The notes: generated by a model not told the origin, from the letters alone. A stretch of DNA of 64,000 bases from Psococerastis gibbosa (GCA_963971405.1 OZ020491.1:3292910-3356909); one strand, 5' to 3'; shown: positions 11,598 to 22,849, counted from the stretch's first letter. Program-made: numbers and translations.

Positions 11598-11771
11598 CGA
11601 GATATGATACAGAGGGTAGCTACCCCCCCCCCCCCCCTAAAATTTTAATGAAAATGTTAAGTCTGTTGTAAGTAAACTAATTACGTTATAATTTAATAGG
11701 TACTATAGATAAGTTCATTCTATTTTGACCTACTACTTCCCCTCCCCAAAAATGGGCTGAATCCGTCCCTG
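11598..11771. mobile_element. hAT-like MITE with exact 8-bp duplication (AGCGAGGC)
   Basis: AGCGAGGC lies at 11590-11597 and 11772-11779. The right end AATCCGTCCCTG is intact; the left end is mutated (CGAGATATGATACAG). It has the internal C run and the AAAAATGGGCTGAATCC family signature. Confidence 0.85.
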
Positions 11772-11779
11772 AGCGAGGC

Positions 11780-12683
11780 CGTCAACTACGAGTAGAAACT
11801 GGCAGTTTTATAATTAAAAATATTCAATAAAGATGCGCATTGAAAATTGAAATGAAAAGATTCAAATAATACCCCCTAATAAACATCCCGTCGGAACATT
11901 TAAAATGGGTCAAAACTCAAAAGATACAAAACCTACGAAAAGCACAAATCAACAAGCTGGAGACATACAATAAATCTTAGCAGCGACGGCATGCGTTAGA
12001 GACAGTGAAACACAAGTTAAAAACACCTTAAATCAGCGGGGGGCCCTTTAGTGGGCCCGATCACATGTGGCCATTCTTTTGGGGCCCTCTCCCACCGCCC
12101 CGCTGGGCCCCCCTGCTATTTTTCGCGGCCCCGTCACTTTTATCCACAATACGCGGTGACCTGTTTCAAGTAGTGATGCGGAATCGATGCGGTTTTTGTG
12201 TTTAAAAATCAACTTTATAACTTTACCGCGCGCTTTCTTGAAGTATTTACAAAAATGTGGCGGGAAAAATTTGAAAATGAGTTGATTGTATTTTGGGGAG
12301 ATAGCAGTGGAATTTCGAGGTCAATGACCTGGGGTTTTGTTAAGCGTTAACAGCGATATTTTCAATTGGTTTAATAAAAAATGTTTGCAGCATAGAAATT
12401 AAATTATAAGTATCAAGAATATTCTCCACCATACTTCAAATAAGTGTATATTACAATGTAGCAATTAGCGTTTCAAGTATAATAAAGTTCATGGCCTACT
12501 TTCAATTATATTCGAGCAGGAGTTTTGAAAGTGTAGTCCGCTGACCCCTGGTGGTCCGCAAACACCTGCCAGGCGGCTGGTGGCGCAGTCCGCAGTTAGC
12601 ACTAGATAAAATTACATTACTCACGTAATTTTTATATGTTGGTACTCATCTTCAGTAACTTTTCAAAGTAAGTATAAAGTTGT
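11780..12683. other. Unassigned sequence with a GC-rich patch
   Basis: At about 12040-12130 there is a patch of GGGGCCC-type repeats (GGGGGGCCC, GGGGCCCTCTCCC, GCTGGGCCCCCC), like the array at 53163-53252. It may be a relative of that element. Confidence 0.45.
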
Positions 12684-13034
12684 TGTTTCTAACGCCTGCT
12701 TTCAGCATTTCTGCTTTAAGCAACCCTGTCAGCCTGGCGGGGGGAGTGAGTCTGTTTGTTAACTTGAGGCACCCTAAGGGCAGACTCCTTCACCTCGGGG
12801 AAAGGGGAGTTGACTAACAGGGTGGACCTCCTGATTATAGTGGATTCCGAACCACTTGGGGAACATGGTATAGTCACACGATTAAATCGGAGGTGACCAG
12901 GACTCGACTTACACTCCCTAAGCGAGTTATCATGTCCCACCAGGTTCCCCTGCCAACGCTGTGCACACTACCAAGTTGCCGCAGTTTGAAACATGCTCTG
13001 CTGTAATGGAATCAACATGGTAAGGCCGTTGGCT
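12684..13034 (+). repeat. Repeat S, near-complete copy
   Basis: It runs from GTTGTTTCTAACGCCTGC through CCTGTCAGCCTGGCGGGGGG, GGCAGACTCCTTCACC and CGATTAAATCGGAGGTGACC to ATCAACATGGTAAGGCCG. About 350 bp, closely matching 20812-21174. No coding capacity seen. Possibly a SINE or the 3' part of a LINE. Confidence 0.8.
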
Positions 13035-13409
13035 GACAGTCAATTTTTTAATTAATTTTTAGAGTGGGCCGAAAGGCGTATAAAATTCGCCCAAATGGAA
13101 AATAAATACAATTTTCTTTTTTTCTTCTTTCTTACTGGCAGTGGTGTATATAAAGGGGGGAGTGTTCCCAGGAGGAGTGGAGAACCAGGCCACTCCCGAC
13201 CTGGGAAAATGTGAGACGAAATTAACTAATTTGAGTTTTGTTACTTGTAGTGAATAATTTGCCAAATCTAATAGACGTTCGGGTCAAAAGTGAGCGGTTT
13301 CGTTTGGTGGAATATTGATTATCTTTTCCCCCAGCGATACAAGTCCCCGACAAAGGGTACTTCTGCCGTTGTGATTCTATAGTGTAACATGGTAATATAA
13401 TATACTTAC

Positions 13410-14162
13410 CAAGGCCGTAGGCAAGAGGGGGGGGGGGGGGGTTTGGGCTGCAGCCCCTCCGAAATGAAAATTTTTGAAAAAATTTTCCTCCGGGGGAAAC
13501 CCCCGGGCCCCCCTGTTTTTAGCAATATGAATATGCATTCCTTTGTAAGCTTTGCTGCTGTAAAACAGCACTGTTTAGCATTTACAGGTGGACTTTTTCC
13601 CCCCGGGGGAGACCCCCGAGCCCCCCTCTTGGGATTAAATGCAATATGATTTCTATCAGTAAGCATTTCTTCGTACGCTTAGTAAAATCTACCCTTTACT
13701 GCTGTTAAAATGCGGAAAACCCCACTATTTTGCACTTATATTTTCAAATTTTCCTCCGGGTGAGACCCCCGGGCCCCCCCGTTTGTAGCAATATAAATAT
13801 GCATTCCTTTGTAATCTTTGCTGATGGAAACCCCCACTGTTTATTACTTATATACCCGGACCCCCCCCCCCTTTGGGTTAAAATGCCATGTTATTTCTAT
13901 ATCTAAACCGTCGTAATGATAACATTACGATTTAGTCCGCATATCCGCAAAATATCATATGCCAATGTTCGCATCAAAGCAAATTCCGCCTATAAATTGA
14001 CGTTTGGTGTGCCTATGCTATCATATACTGTATACTCAGTAACACTATTACTTCAAAAGAATACACTAAACACAATTGAATTCTCATGATTTTTTTTTTA
14101 GACTAGATAGGATCACAGTTGCCGCAGCCACCCCCGAAAAAAAAATCCTGGCTACGGACTTG
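13410..14162. mobile_element. 753-bp hAT-like element with internal tandem modules, exact duplication (ATACTTAC)
   Basis: ATACTTAC lies at 13402-13409 and 14163-14170. Ends are CAAGGCCGTAGGCAAG and CTGGCTACGGACTTG. The body has three diverged modules, each with a TTTTCCTCCGGG or CCCCCGGGGGAGAC core, CCCCCGAG or CCCGGGCCCCCC, and usually ATATGCATTCCTTTGTAA. TAAACCGTCGTAATGATAAC near the right is shared with 60600-60635. No transposase. Confidence 0.85.
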
Positions 14163-14274
14163 ATACTTACATATATTGTATACATAATTTAACATAATTA
14201 TGGGTAAGAAGTTGATAACTAGCGGAGATCTGGTTCCCCCGCCCCCAATATTTTATTTACCTGTATCCGCCCCT

Positions 14275-14525
14275 GGATTGGGGATTGGAGCAATTTAGCA
14301 AAATAGCATTTTTTTTATATTTATTTTGTTATTAAAGTTATCGTTTGCAAAATCAAAATTTTTGCCGACAAACTATTTCAGGCCTAACTTTTAGAAAACA
14401 ATCATCGGGGGGGGGGGGGGGTAGTGCCAAATGAAACACCACCCCATTCAAAAACCTATCGTAAGCGGGCAAACTATATGAAAACTGGGCCCCCCCCCCA
14501 AAAAAAAAATCTGGCTACGCCACTG
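14275..14525 (-). mobile_element. hAT-like MITE, CAGTGGCGTAGCCAG type
   Basis: The right end is TCTGGCTACGCCACTG. The body (TTTTGCAAACGATAACTTTA in the element's orientation, AAACACCACCCCATTCAAAA) matches 4200-4663 without its SINE. The left end is replaced by another fragment (CCGCCCCTGGATTGGGG). Confidence 0.75.
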
Positions 14526-14533
14526 GCTTGCAG

Positions 14534-15310
14534 TATTTAACATAAAGTGTTATAATACAATAGTTATAACCTTTAAATATTCCCCCACAGCAAAAGGCCA
14601 TCAGCATTCAAAGCTGTCAAAATAATATTGTACAGTCCGGTCAAGGGCCCGTCAATATTTGTAACCTACAAGTGTTGAATGTTGACATTGCTAACAAAAG
14701 GCTGCCAAATATAAACTCGAGAGCGGCGAAGTTAGTTTAAGGATTACAAGGGTGCTAAGACGGCTTAACGCCAGGATTATAAAAAGGTTCTAGTAGTTTG
14801 TTTAACAAATCCAAAGGCATGTTGTCGAAGAATAGAATTTTGTACCTCGCACTGTATAGTCTGTGCAAGCAGCATTCTTTTGGCCCTAAGGGACCATGGG
14901 CATTATTTAAACTTCGAAAATGGGGAGGCTCGAGAGGCAGTTCTCAAAAAGCGAGAAATTATTCCCATCATTGATTGGCGTAATTACTTCCTAAATTAGA
15001 GATGGGGAGCGATTTATTACCTAAAAAGTGTTTTTCTCGACTCAACTCAAAATCTGTCTGTTTTTAGTTGTTATTAAAAGGGGATTTAGAACGAGGAAAA
15101 TGGTCACCGCCGGGTCACGCAATAAATATTTAAAAAATAATTATTGAAATATGCTGTTGAAATGTTATAATGCTATAAATTATTATATTATATTATTAAA
15201 ATACTATATTACAGTTCATCAAATAAATAAAATACCAAAAATTCAAAATATCCTCTGATAGTGCGAAGAAATTTTCCGAGTTCTCTAAATTTTAGAAAAA
15301 AAAAAATAAA
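14534..15310. other. Unassigned AT-rich sequence
   Basis: No gene or repeat copy recognised. Confidence 0.5.
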
Positions 15311-15662
15311 AACCGGTCCGAGTTTACTCGAACATGCTTTCCAATTTAGTAGATAGAGAAAATTAGTACTTTCATGGTAAATAATATCCCTATAGTTAAA
15401 TTTCGGACATCTCGGGGGAGGGGGGGGGGGGGTTGTCCACCTGACGTCACTGGAGGAGAAGTAAATTCTAGATAGGTGAGACATTACATTAGATGAACAG
15501 ACAGACAGACAGACAGACAGAGCGACAGACAGACATTTCGTAAAAACCACTTTTTGGGGATCCTGATGGGACCTCAAAACTTGTAATTCCGTTGAAATCT
15601 CGGAATCGGAAATTTCGACCATCACAAAGCTTTCCTTATACTACGTATAAATTGGAAAGCAA
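15311..15662 (+). mobile_element. R870 element, internally deleted copy 3
   Basis: Both ends are intact (AACCGGTCCGAGTTTACTCG; TAAATTGGAAAGCAA), as are the G run and the (CAGA)n array. About 500 bp of the body between GATAGGTGAGACATTACATT and GATGAACAGACAG is missing. This marks the outer 350 bp as a unit. Confidence 0.85.
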
Positions 15663-16430
15663 TAATAAACATTACAAATTTCTTATAGGAAACATAATTA
15701 ATTAATTAGTCCTATAATACTCTGCATTTCTTCATGCCTTAGGCATTCAACTGCTGGATTCGACCGCCGTTAGGTTAGCAGAGTTCTCTGCAACTATGTA
15801 GACCAAATCTTTATTTAACTTTATTAATTAAATAAAAAATTCAAAATAGTAAATTTTTAAGTGAATCAGGGGTGTCTAGAGTGAATCAGTTTTCTCTTAA
15901 ATTTTTTCCAACTCAGTGGTAAAATTTGTGTGACGTAGACGTAGATACTGTTGCATACAGTGACAATAGGGGGTGGACAGGGGGTGGCAAGTAGATTGAC
16001 TGCTTCATTGTCAGGTAGGAAGGGTTGGTAGTTGCCATGGTGACTAAACCACAAATGCCACGCACCCTTCGTCCCATATTTGTGTAAAGACCTACGACTA
16101 TATATCAATGTTGTACTGGTAAGCTTAATATAGGCGGAACGTCCTGAAAATTAGGGAAAATATAAAGGAGATGAAAAAATCGTTAACATTGATAATGCAA
16201 ATGCTTAAAAAAATACCGTGTGGCCGTAAAACTCGGCTATAAGAGAAATGAACGGGCATGGCTATAGGAGCTCTCTTGTAGCCGAGGTTCTAGATTCAGA
16301 ATTTCAGTCCCTACCACTTAAAATCAGTAGACACAGGAGTGTCTTTTGAATTTTGGTGAAATGTCAAATTTCAGATACTTCCCTTGATGCTTATTTATTA
16401 GTTTCTTATTATTGATGGGATTATCAAGGG
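15663..16430. other. Unassigned sequence
   Basis: No gene or repeat copy recognised. Confidence 0.5.
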
Positions 16431-16444
16431 CATGGATCTACTTG

Positions 16445-16640
16445 CCCAGTAAACACCGTGCCATGCCAACGACCCCATCGGTTTTTGGGCATCATTGGTA
16501 TTGTTTCCGAACGAATAGAAAGCCATTGGCCCGTTAACGTCAACCCACACCGACTACAAGTGCCAACAGACAAGCTCAAACATGCTTACTATTGACATTG
16601 TGACAGGTGTTAGTTAGCTCGACTTAGCCAAGTATGGAAA
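16445..16640 (-). repeat. R200 dispersed repeat
   Basis: ATGCCAACGACCCCATCGGT, GTATTGTTTCCG, CACACCGACTACAAG and AGCTCAAACATGCTTACTAT match, in reverse, the copy at 29333. Confidence 0.7.
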
Positions 16641-16868
16641 CAACTCCCTTTTTTGCTTAGCGTGACTGCGTGACTAACACGCAAAATGAGAAAAGCATGG
16701 ACTTGGATTATTCTGGTACTGTATGGCAATTAATTGCATCACCCTGTTGTGCCTTACTCTCAATATATTTCCCCTATACAGATACCGTATATGAGAACGC
16801 ACTTAAGGCTGTTTTATTCGAATGTTTTAAACAAAACTAGTAACCTTTGCATTCTAAACACTGTACAT

Positions 16869-17271
16869 TAAGGCTGAGTGTTCAAAATGTTTTGAAAACA
16901 AGAAATTTTGCTGATTTTTTGACGAAAATAATTTATTGCTCATTCCACAGATACAAAGATAACAAAGTGAACAGATAAAAAGCTCATAAAAAATCCAAGT
17001 TATTGCAGGAAGTCTATATTTTCTAAACAGAAATATTATTACCTTAAAAAAATTGGATAAAGAGCCTTAAACCCATTTCGTAGCACAGTTGTAAATCTGT
17101 AAGGGTAATAGACAGCTTTCACAGAAAGCTCGTATTTTTTAAGATTTTTTCATCTGTTCCCTTTTATATCTTTGTTGCTGTGGAACGAGCAATTAATTAA
17201 TTTCGTCCAAAAAGTACGATAATTTTTTGTTTACAAAACATTTTGAACACTCAACCTTAAATATAAAATGG
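16869..17271. mobile_element. MITE with ~80-bp terminal inverted repeats, complete copy
   Basis: The left arm starts TAAGGCTGAGTGTTCAAAAT and includes the TTGCTCATTCCAC segment; the right arm, read in reverse, starts TAAGGTTGAGTGTTCAAAAT with TTGCTCGTTCCAC. Non-coding body; the copy at 50503-50866 is nearly identical but lacks most of the left arm. Confidence 0.85.
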
Positions 17272-18944
17272 GCATTAAAGCGGTTAATTATTATTTTTAA
17301 TGCTATACTGCTTGAAAAAGACATTTACTACCAATTAACATGCATTTCTCTCCATTTTGCGTTAATTTTACCTAAAAATCTCAAAAAGTTGTAATATAAC
17401 CAAAATTGTCTCTACGGCTCAAAATTTAAAAACAAAATTTGTAACCGGCACATTTTTTGAAGGCAATAACCTAACCTAACCTTGCATTTTTTCACGCCTT
17501 TAAAAACTGCGGCCAAACGTTTCTAGTGCCGGCAATAAGTATACTATGTTATAAAATTAGAGGAGTATTTCTTCTACAATATAGATGTACCTACAATCTA
17601 TATGGTTCAACAGAGATTTAATGACTACTCAACAGAAAGAACGTGAAGGCAGGAGGTGCCTGGTGTGTCCTTAAATTTGTTCTTCTATAGGATTTCAATA
17701 ATTAGAGGTACACTATATCCGTATTGAATTCACTTTGAATTAAGTTTTGTGCACTGCAGATATTTGTTAATTTTCACTTCTTAGCTCTGGGCGCTATGTA
17801 CATAGTATATACTGCATTCTATGCTCACTATAATACAGCCGGTATAATGGGACTAGAACATTAACGTGAATGGAAAGGGAATAATAATTTGTGGCCTTGA
17901 CGAGGGGACGTGATGGGCCCTGTAGTAAGTCTGGGAACCCGTGTCCTTGAAAGTAACTCCAGAGTAATTTTATCAAACTAGGTACAATACGCCTTGGCTC
18001 AGTGGTCAGGGTACTCGTATCAGCTCCTAGGGTCCAGAGGGCCTTGCTGTGAATATTTTTAGTGTAAGGCTAAACTAAAGGAAATTGCGCCCCTTTTCGA
18101 GTGATGCGTAAAGTAGCGTTTATGAAAAGTTAGTTTCAAATTATTAATCTGCAAAAGACCCCCTGAGCCTAAAACCACCCCCCGTTCATAATGTTACATA
18201 TGTAACATATGTATCTTGAACAATAATAATTCTAGAAATATAGCAAACAAAATTCCATTTAAAAATTATAAGAAATAAATTCCTTATAATTTTCCATAAA
18301 AATATTTTAATAAAACCATTTTAAACTCATTTTTATAATTAATTGAATTAATTTATTTAATAACTAGAATTATGATTAAACGACCTATATACGATACAAT
18401 AGTATGTATGTAATATATATATAGATTTTAGGAAACACTGTAACATTGTAACTTCCGTAAATATTATCCGTTTTTATTGAAACATGGCACAAAAATGTAT
18501 CATACAAATATCATGATCGAGTTCGTTAACCAGCATGATCCACCATTTTGTTTCAAGATGGCGGCCGATCAAAGACTTGAAAAATTCATATCTCAGTTAC
18601 CATTGGTCGTAGAGGAAAAAAATAACATATGAATAACATAAATTGAGTTTTTAATGGTTATTAACACTTTTAAGTCATAATAACGATTACATGATGGCGC
18701 CAATTTAAAGTGAAATTTATCAGACAAGTTTTATGAAATCTCCCTACACCTGATCTTCCAGAGCCGAAAGCGATTTTTTTTATAAGCAATGAATTATATT
18801 AACAAACATAAAAATCCCACACATTTGACACAACTGTGAGTGTGTGCAGCAGCATTCACAATCTATTTTTCTAATTAATATTTGGTAATTTTTTCGTTTG
18901 AATCATTTTCCTCTTTATCTTTTATCTTCTTTTTTACAAAGATT
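17272..18944. other. Unassigned AT-rich sequence
   Basis: No gene. CACCATTTTGTTTCAAGATG and GCGGCCGATC (about 18540-18570) are common in dispersed repeats, but no second copy was seen here. Confidence 0.5.
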
Positions 18945-18948
18945 ATTC

Positions 18949-19090
18949 GCATACAAACAATTCAATGAATGTATCCGAATAACCTCATCACCTCTGTAGG
19001 TAATACCTGTGTTGAGTTAAGACAGGTCTCCGATCCCATGATAGGTAGAGACTCGCACAAGTGCGAACACTCTACCACTATGCCATTGAA
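18949..19090 (-). mobile_element. SINE-B (tRNA-derived)
   Basis: On the minus strand a tRNA-like head TGGCATAGTGGTAGAG (A-box match) is followed by a body with GATCGGAGACCTGTC and the tail CATTGAATTGTTTGTATGC. Its head abuts the head of the SINE at 19097. Confidence 0.75.
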
Positions 19091-19096
19091 GTACCA

Positions 19097-19295
19097 GACA
19101 TGTAAAGTAGTGGTACGGACTCTGACTTTCACCCGAAAGGTTGTTGGTTCGAGTCCTACACTTCCTACATTTTCTGGTCATGCTTCGGAGGGCAAGTAAA
19201 GCAGGCGGTCCCGGACTTTCTTAGTTGAATGTAAGAGAGGGCTTTATAGCCCTAACTCCGCTAGGTTGGCTTAGTAATAGAACAAAAAAAGTCCT
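19097..19295 (+). mobile_element. tRNA-derived SINE-1, complete copy
   Basis: The head carries AGTAGTGGTAC (A-box-like) and TTGGTTCGAGTCC (perfect B box). The central domain is CATGCTTCGGAGGGCAAG..GGCGGTCCCGG and the 3' part is GGGCTTTATAGCCCTAACTC to GTAATAGAACAAAAAAAG. Other copies: 21219, 29888, 54247. Confidence 0.85.
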
Positions 19296-19322
19296 TATTT
19301 ATTTATTTATTTATTTATTTAT
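19296..19322. repeat. (ATTT)n microsatellite
   Basis: Tandem TTTA units directly after the SINE-1 tail; probably grew from that tail. Confidence 0.9.
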
Positions 19323-19323
19323 A

Positions 19324-20139
19324 TCAAAGGGTTGTGAATACCACTGCTATCTCTGTCTCAGCAGTAACAAGTATCTTAAATCTATAAATCTAGATTTGTT
19401 CAACCTCGTAAACCCCAACATAACCTTCCCAAGAATAACAAAACCTAGTTCAATTGTATCTAATTCTTCAAAGCCCGATACTGGATACGACGCGGCCCCC
19501 TTTCAGAAATACTTGCAAGTGCATAGTAACGTATTATGTTTCCCCTCAATGTATGAATGGAGCCTATTTTGGAAAGGATCAGATACTGTGACAGCCGGGA
19601 TCAGGTGCTGTACCTAGGATTTCATTCACAAGTTGTAAATTCTCAGGGGTATCGTAATTTATAAGTAGGCATTTCGGTTGCTGCCATCAATGCGTTCATG
19701 GTTCCGATTTTGAAATAAAATAATTGGCAATATTAAGAACTAAGGTAACTTTAATAGGCCAATCAATGTGTAAGGGTCCTTTTTTATTGTATTATTTCAA
19801 TTGCTGCAAACCTTATTCACCCCTATAATGAGCCTAAAAACGATATTAAAATTTCGATTCGAAGAACTGTGAATACCTATCTACAGGCGGCAGCCTATAG
19901 TATACTTGGCAAAAGCGGCTGATCTGTTATAACGTCCAGTGGCTGCCTAGGGCCAAAACACCTTCCAGTGGCCTGAGTGACTGGTCTCATTTCTATCGGC
20001 CATTACGTACAGCCATGAGACTACCAAGAATTTCAAATAGTGGTGGTAGCCTGCTCGGCGGAAAAAGAGGTCAATTTATTATTGAGAAATATTGACCGCC
20101 AGACAACCTGGTTTCCTATACGCGTTATATAGATATAGA
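19324..20139. other. Unassigned sequence
   Basis: No gene or repeat copy recognised; the 19225-19617 frame starts inside SINE-1 and is not a gene. Confidence 0.5.
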
Positions 20140-20589
20140 CAGGCGCGGATCTACGGGGGAGGGGGGGGGGGGCTATGGGGTTCCTCAAAATGGGTAAAAC
20201 CCCACTATTTCAGTCCTATTTTTCACAAATTTTCTCCCCCCTTGTACTTACTTTACTTTTTCGTGTCCAAGCGCGTCCAAAACTGGGCGAAATTCATAGC
20301 CGCCACATTGGCCTCCCACAGGTCTTCAGGTGTGCAGCGGTGGGGGCAAAGGCTGCACAGGAACAGATGTTCTAAGTCTTGGCGCTGGCCGCATGCGCAG
20401 AGGGTGTCATTTTCATCGAGCTGACCCCATCTAGCCCTTGTACTCGATTGTATTAATTACCTATAATATAGAGCCCATATTGCTCTGAAAATGCTTAAAA
20501 CCGCAATATTTCAGCTCTATTTTTCAAAAAAATTTCGTATTTGTTCTTATCCCCCTCCTTGGGCTCATTCTTTTGTAGATCCGCACCTG
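20140..20589. mobile_element. Poly-G hAT-like element with a nested LINE relic
   Basis: Ends CAGGCGCGGATCTACGG and GTAGATCCGCACCTG are inverted. AAACCCCACTATTTCAGTCC and TTTTTCACAAATTTTCTCCC belong to the module type of 13410-14162 and 60250-60660. The middle is occupied by an unrelated reverse-transcriptase fragment. No matching duplication at the ends. Confidence 0.7.
20275..20445 (-). pseudogene. Non-LTR retrotransposon C-terminal Cys/His domain relic
   Basis: The minus strand reads LDENDTLCACGQRQDLEHLF then LCSLCPHRCTPEDLWEAN and NFAQFW with no stop. CxCG..xxxHLFLxCxxC matches the zinc-knuckle-like C-terminus after the RT domain in many LINE proteins. It is truncated at both sides and sits inside a poly-G MITE. 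Confidence 0.65.
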
Positions 20590-20811
20590 GAGGCCTGACC
20601 AAGTTGCGAAGACATTTTGTAAGCATACATTTTATTAATTTCCTCCCACGTTAAAATTCATTTTTTCATAATATACAATTTCATTCTCATTAAGTGTGCA
20701 AAATATACAGGCAGGGAGTTTGGACTTTGGATTTTATTAAATTCTATAGTATAGAAATACAAAATGTCCACACTAGCTACATAATTTACCCTTTCTCAAT
20801 GCTGCGAACTG

Positions 20812-21174
20812 TTGTTGTTTCTAACGCCTACTTTCAGCATTTCTGCTTTAAGCAATCCTGTCAGCCTGTAGGGGGGAGTGAGTCTGTTTGTTAACTTGAG
20901 GCACCCAAAGGGCAGACTCTTTCACCTCGGGGTAAGGGGAGTTGACTAACAGGGTGGGCCTCCTGATTATAGTGGATTCCGAACCACTTGGGGAACATGG
21001 TAAAGTCACACGACTAGATCAGAGGTGACCAGGACTCGACTTATACTGCCTATATAAGCGCGTTATCATGTCCCACCAGGTTCCCCTGCCAACGCTGTGC
21101 ACACTATCAAGTTGCCGCAGTGTGAAACATGCTCTGCTCTAATGGAATCAACATGGTAAGGCCGTTGGCATGCT
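20812..21174 (+). repeat. Repeat S, near-complete copy
   Basis: It closely matches 12684-13034 from GTTGTTTCTAACGCCTAC to CAACATGGTAAGGCCGTTGG, including GTGAGTCTGTTTGTTAACTT and CGAACCACTTGGGGAACATG. Confidence 0.85.
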
Positions 21175-21218
21175 GCGAACTGTATCGTCCTAGAAGATGA
21201 AATACTATCTTAACTAAT

Positions 21219-21387
21219 TTTCACCCGAAAGGTTGTTGGTTCGAGTCCCATACTTCCTACATTTTCTGGCCATGCTTCGGAGGACATATAAAGCAGGTGG
21301 TCCCAGACCTTCCTAGTTGAGTGTAAGAGAAGGCTATATATAGCCTTAACTCCGCTAGGTTGGCTCAGTAATAGAACAAAAAAAGTC
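21219..21387 (+). mobile_element. tRNA-derived SINE-1, 5'-truncated
   Basis: It begins at TTTTCACCCGAAAGG, keeps B box GGTTCGAGTCC, the CATGCTTCGGAGGACAT centre and the AGTAATAGAACAAAAAAAG tail. The A-box part is missing. Confidence 0.8.
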
Positions 21388-21504
21388 ATTATTATTATAG
21401 TGCCGGAGAACCTCTGCTATCAGGCCCCAACAAAATTGCGCTGGCCCAGTGGCACGTTTCCACATGTAATACAATATTGTAAAAAATAAATAAATATTAA
21501 GCAC

Positions 21505-21510
21505 AAAAAA
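21505..21510 (-). terminator. Pol III T-run terminator of tRNA-Val
   Basis: A run of six T on the minus strand begins 4 nt after the tRNA discriminator base. Confidence 0.7.
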
Positions 21511-21513
21511 TTA

Positions 21514-21586
21514 TGATTCCGGCCAGGATCGAACTGGCGACCTTCTGCGTGTAAAGCAGATGTGATAACCACTACACCACGGAACC
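21514..21586 (-). tRNA. tRNA-Val (anticodon UAC)
   Basis: A 73-nt cloverleaf can be drawn by eye. The acceptor stem GGTTCCG pairs with CGGAATC (one G-U pair) with discriminator A; the D arm carries GTGTAGTGG (A box); the anticodon stem TCTGC/GCAGA encloses loop TTTACAC, reading UAC at 34-36; the T stem GCCAG/CTGGC encloses TTCGATC, with B box AGTTCGATCCT. No CCA is encoded, as expected for a nuclear gene. Six T's follow the 3' end on the minus strand (complement of 21505-21510), a pol III terminator. All stems pair, so it looks functional; it is very like animal tRNA-Val-UAC genes. Confidence 0.95.
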
Positions 21587-21707
21587 GCTGGGCCAGTAGG
21601 AGTCCAATTGCTAATCTAAACGCAATAGTTATTCATCGGGGTTATTTATGGTGTACATACGAGTAGTATACACGTCCACACTACTCGTCCACTGGGACCT
21701 GGGTAAA

Positions 21708-21790
21708 TCATTGGCGTAAATAGGGGGTATCGGTGGGGGCACAGCCCCTCCTCAGGGGCAGCCATAGCCCCCTCCTCCAAGCTTTCTGGT
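21708..21790. repeat. Poly-G/C MITE fragment
   Basis: ATTGGCGTAAATAGGGGG, GGGGGCACAGCCCCTCC and GGGGCAGCCATAGCCCCC resemble the hAT MITE interiors; ends not found. Confidence 0.35.
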
Positions 21791-22196
21791 GACTAAGACA
21801 TTCTTGGTATGCTAATTTATTCATAAAGGACATTAGAAAAATGTAAACATAATATTGACCAAGTACTTTCAACAAAAAGAAAATTACTCTAAGTGGTGCT
21901 AGTGCTACAATTTGGATAAACAGGTTTAAGGAAACAATCAAGAAGGAGCGAGCCAATTTTGAAATGTGAGGGTTAATTTAAAAGTTTGCTGAAGAACTTG
22001 TGGGCCCATCGGCAAAGAGGATGAACTGAACTGCTACTGTCAGATTGGAAAATTGTGTGTTGATGCGCCCACCGGTTATGGCTAAGTTCCTGGCGCGGTT
22101 ACCTCGGAACTGTGCTATTTCATGTACAGGAACCAAGTCTTGGACAGAATCATAACAAACTTTACGTATATATACATAATATGTATACATACTATG

Positions 22197-22403
22197 CAAT
22201 GGCGGATCCACGGGGAGGGGGGGGGGGGTCATGACCCCCCTCCCCTAAATGAGTAAATTCATAGTAGATTCATAAGATACCTAGTAAAAAAATTTAAAAA
22301 ATAAAACCCAAATTTTCAACAAAAAATAAAAATTACCTTTTAAACTTAAAAAAAAACTTGTGACCTCCCCCCCCCCCTAAATTTTCCACTGGATCCGCCC
22401 TTG
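22197..22403. mobile_element. hAT-like MITE, CAATGGCGGATCCAC type
   Basis: Ends CAATGGCGGATCCACGG and TGGATCCGCCCTTG; flanks ATACTATG and ATATTATG differ at one base of 8. G run at left, C run at right, AAATGAGTAAATTCA body. Confidence 0.88.
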
Positions 22404-22849
22404 ATATTATGTACATACACACTCTGTATGAATAAAGACGGTTTCCTTTACATAAAAAAAGAGGGGCATTCTTCCCGAACTATATCGTGGATACGTGGTT
22501 GTAGTCAGGGAAAGACATGTTTTAAATTATTTCATTCAAATGCACAAATCATATTAGCCTACTTCATGCAATATTAGTTCATTAATTTATGCATTAATAA
22601 ATTATGGAGCCTAATACTGGACTGAAGGCCCATTAGGACTGGAATCACCGTCATTATGCCCATTATATCTACAGTAGGTCCTATTAGATGTGTCTTAATA
22701 CCTAGCATACTATATTACGATATACTGGTCCATGGACCCACGGAGGACATTCTTCAGTAGAAAATCTTGTCGTGCAGGTACTAAAATTAACACCGGCTTT
22801 CTTTTTAATCGTGGTTGACACTTTTCTCCGTATCAGCATTTTCCCAATT

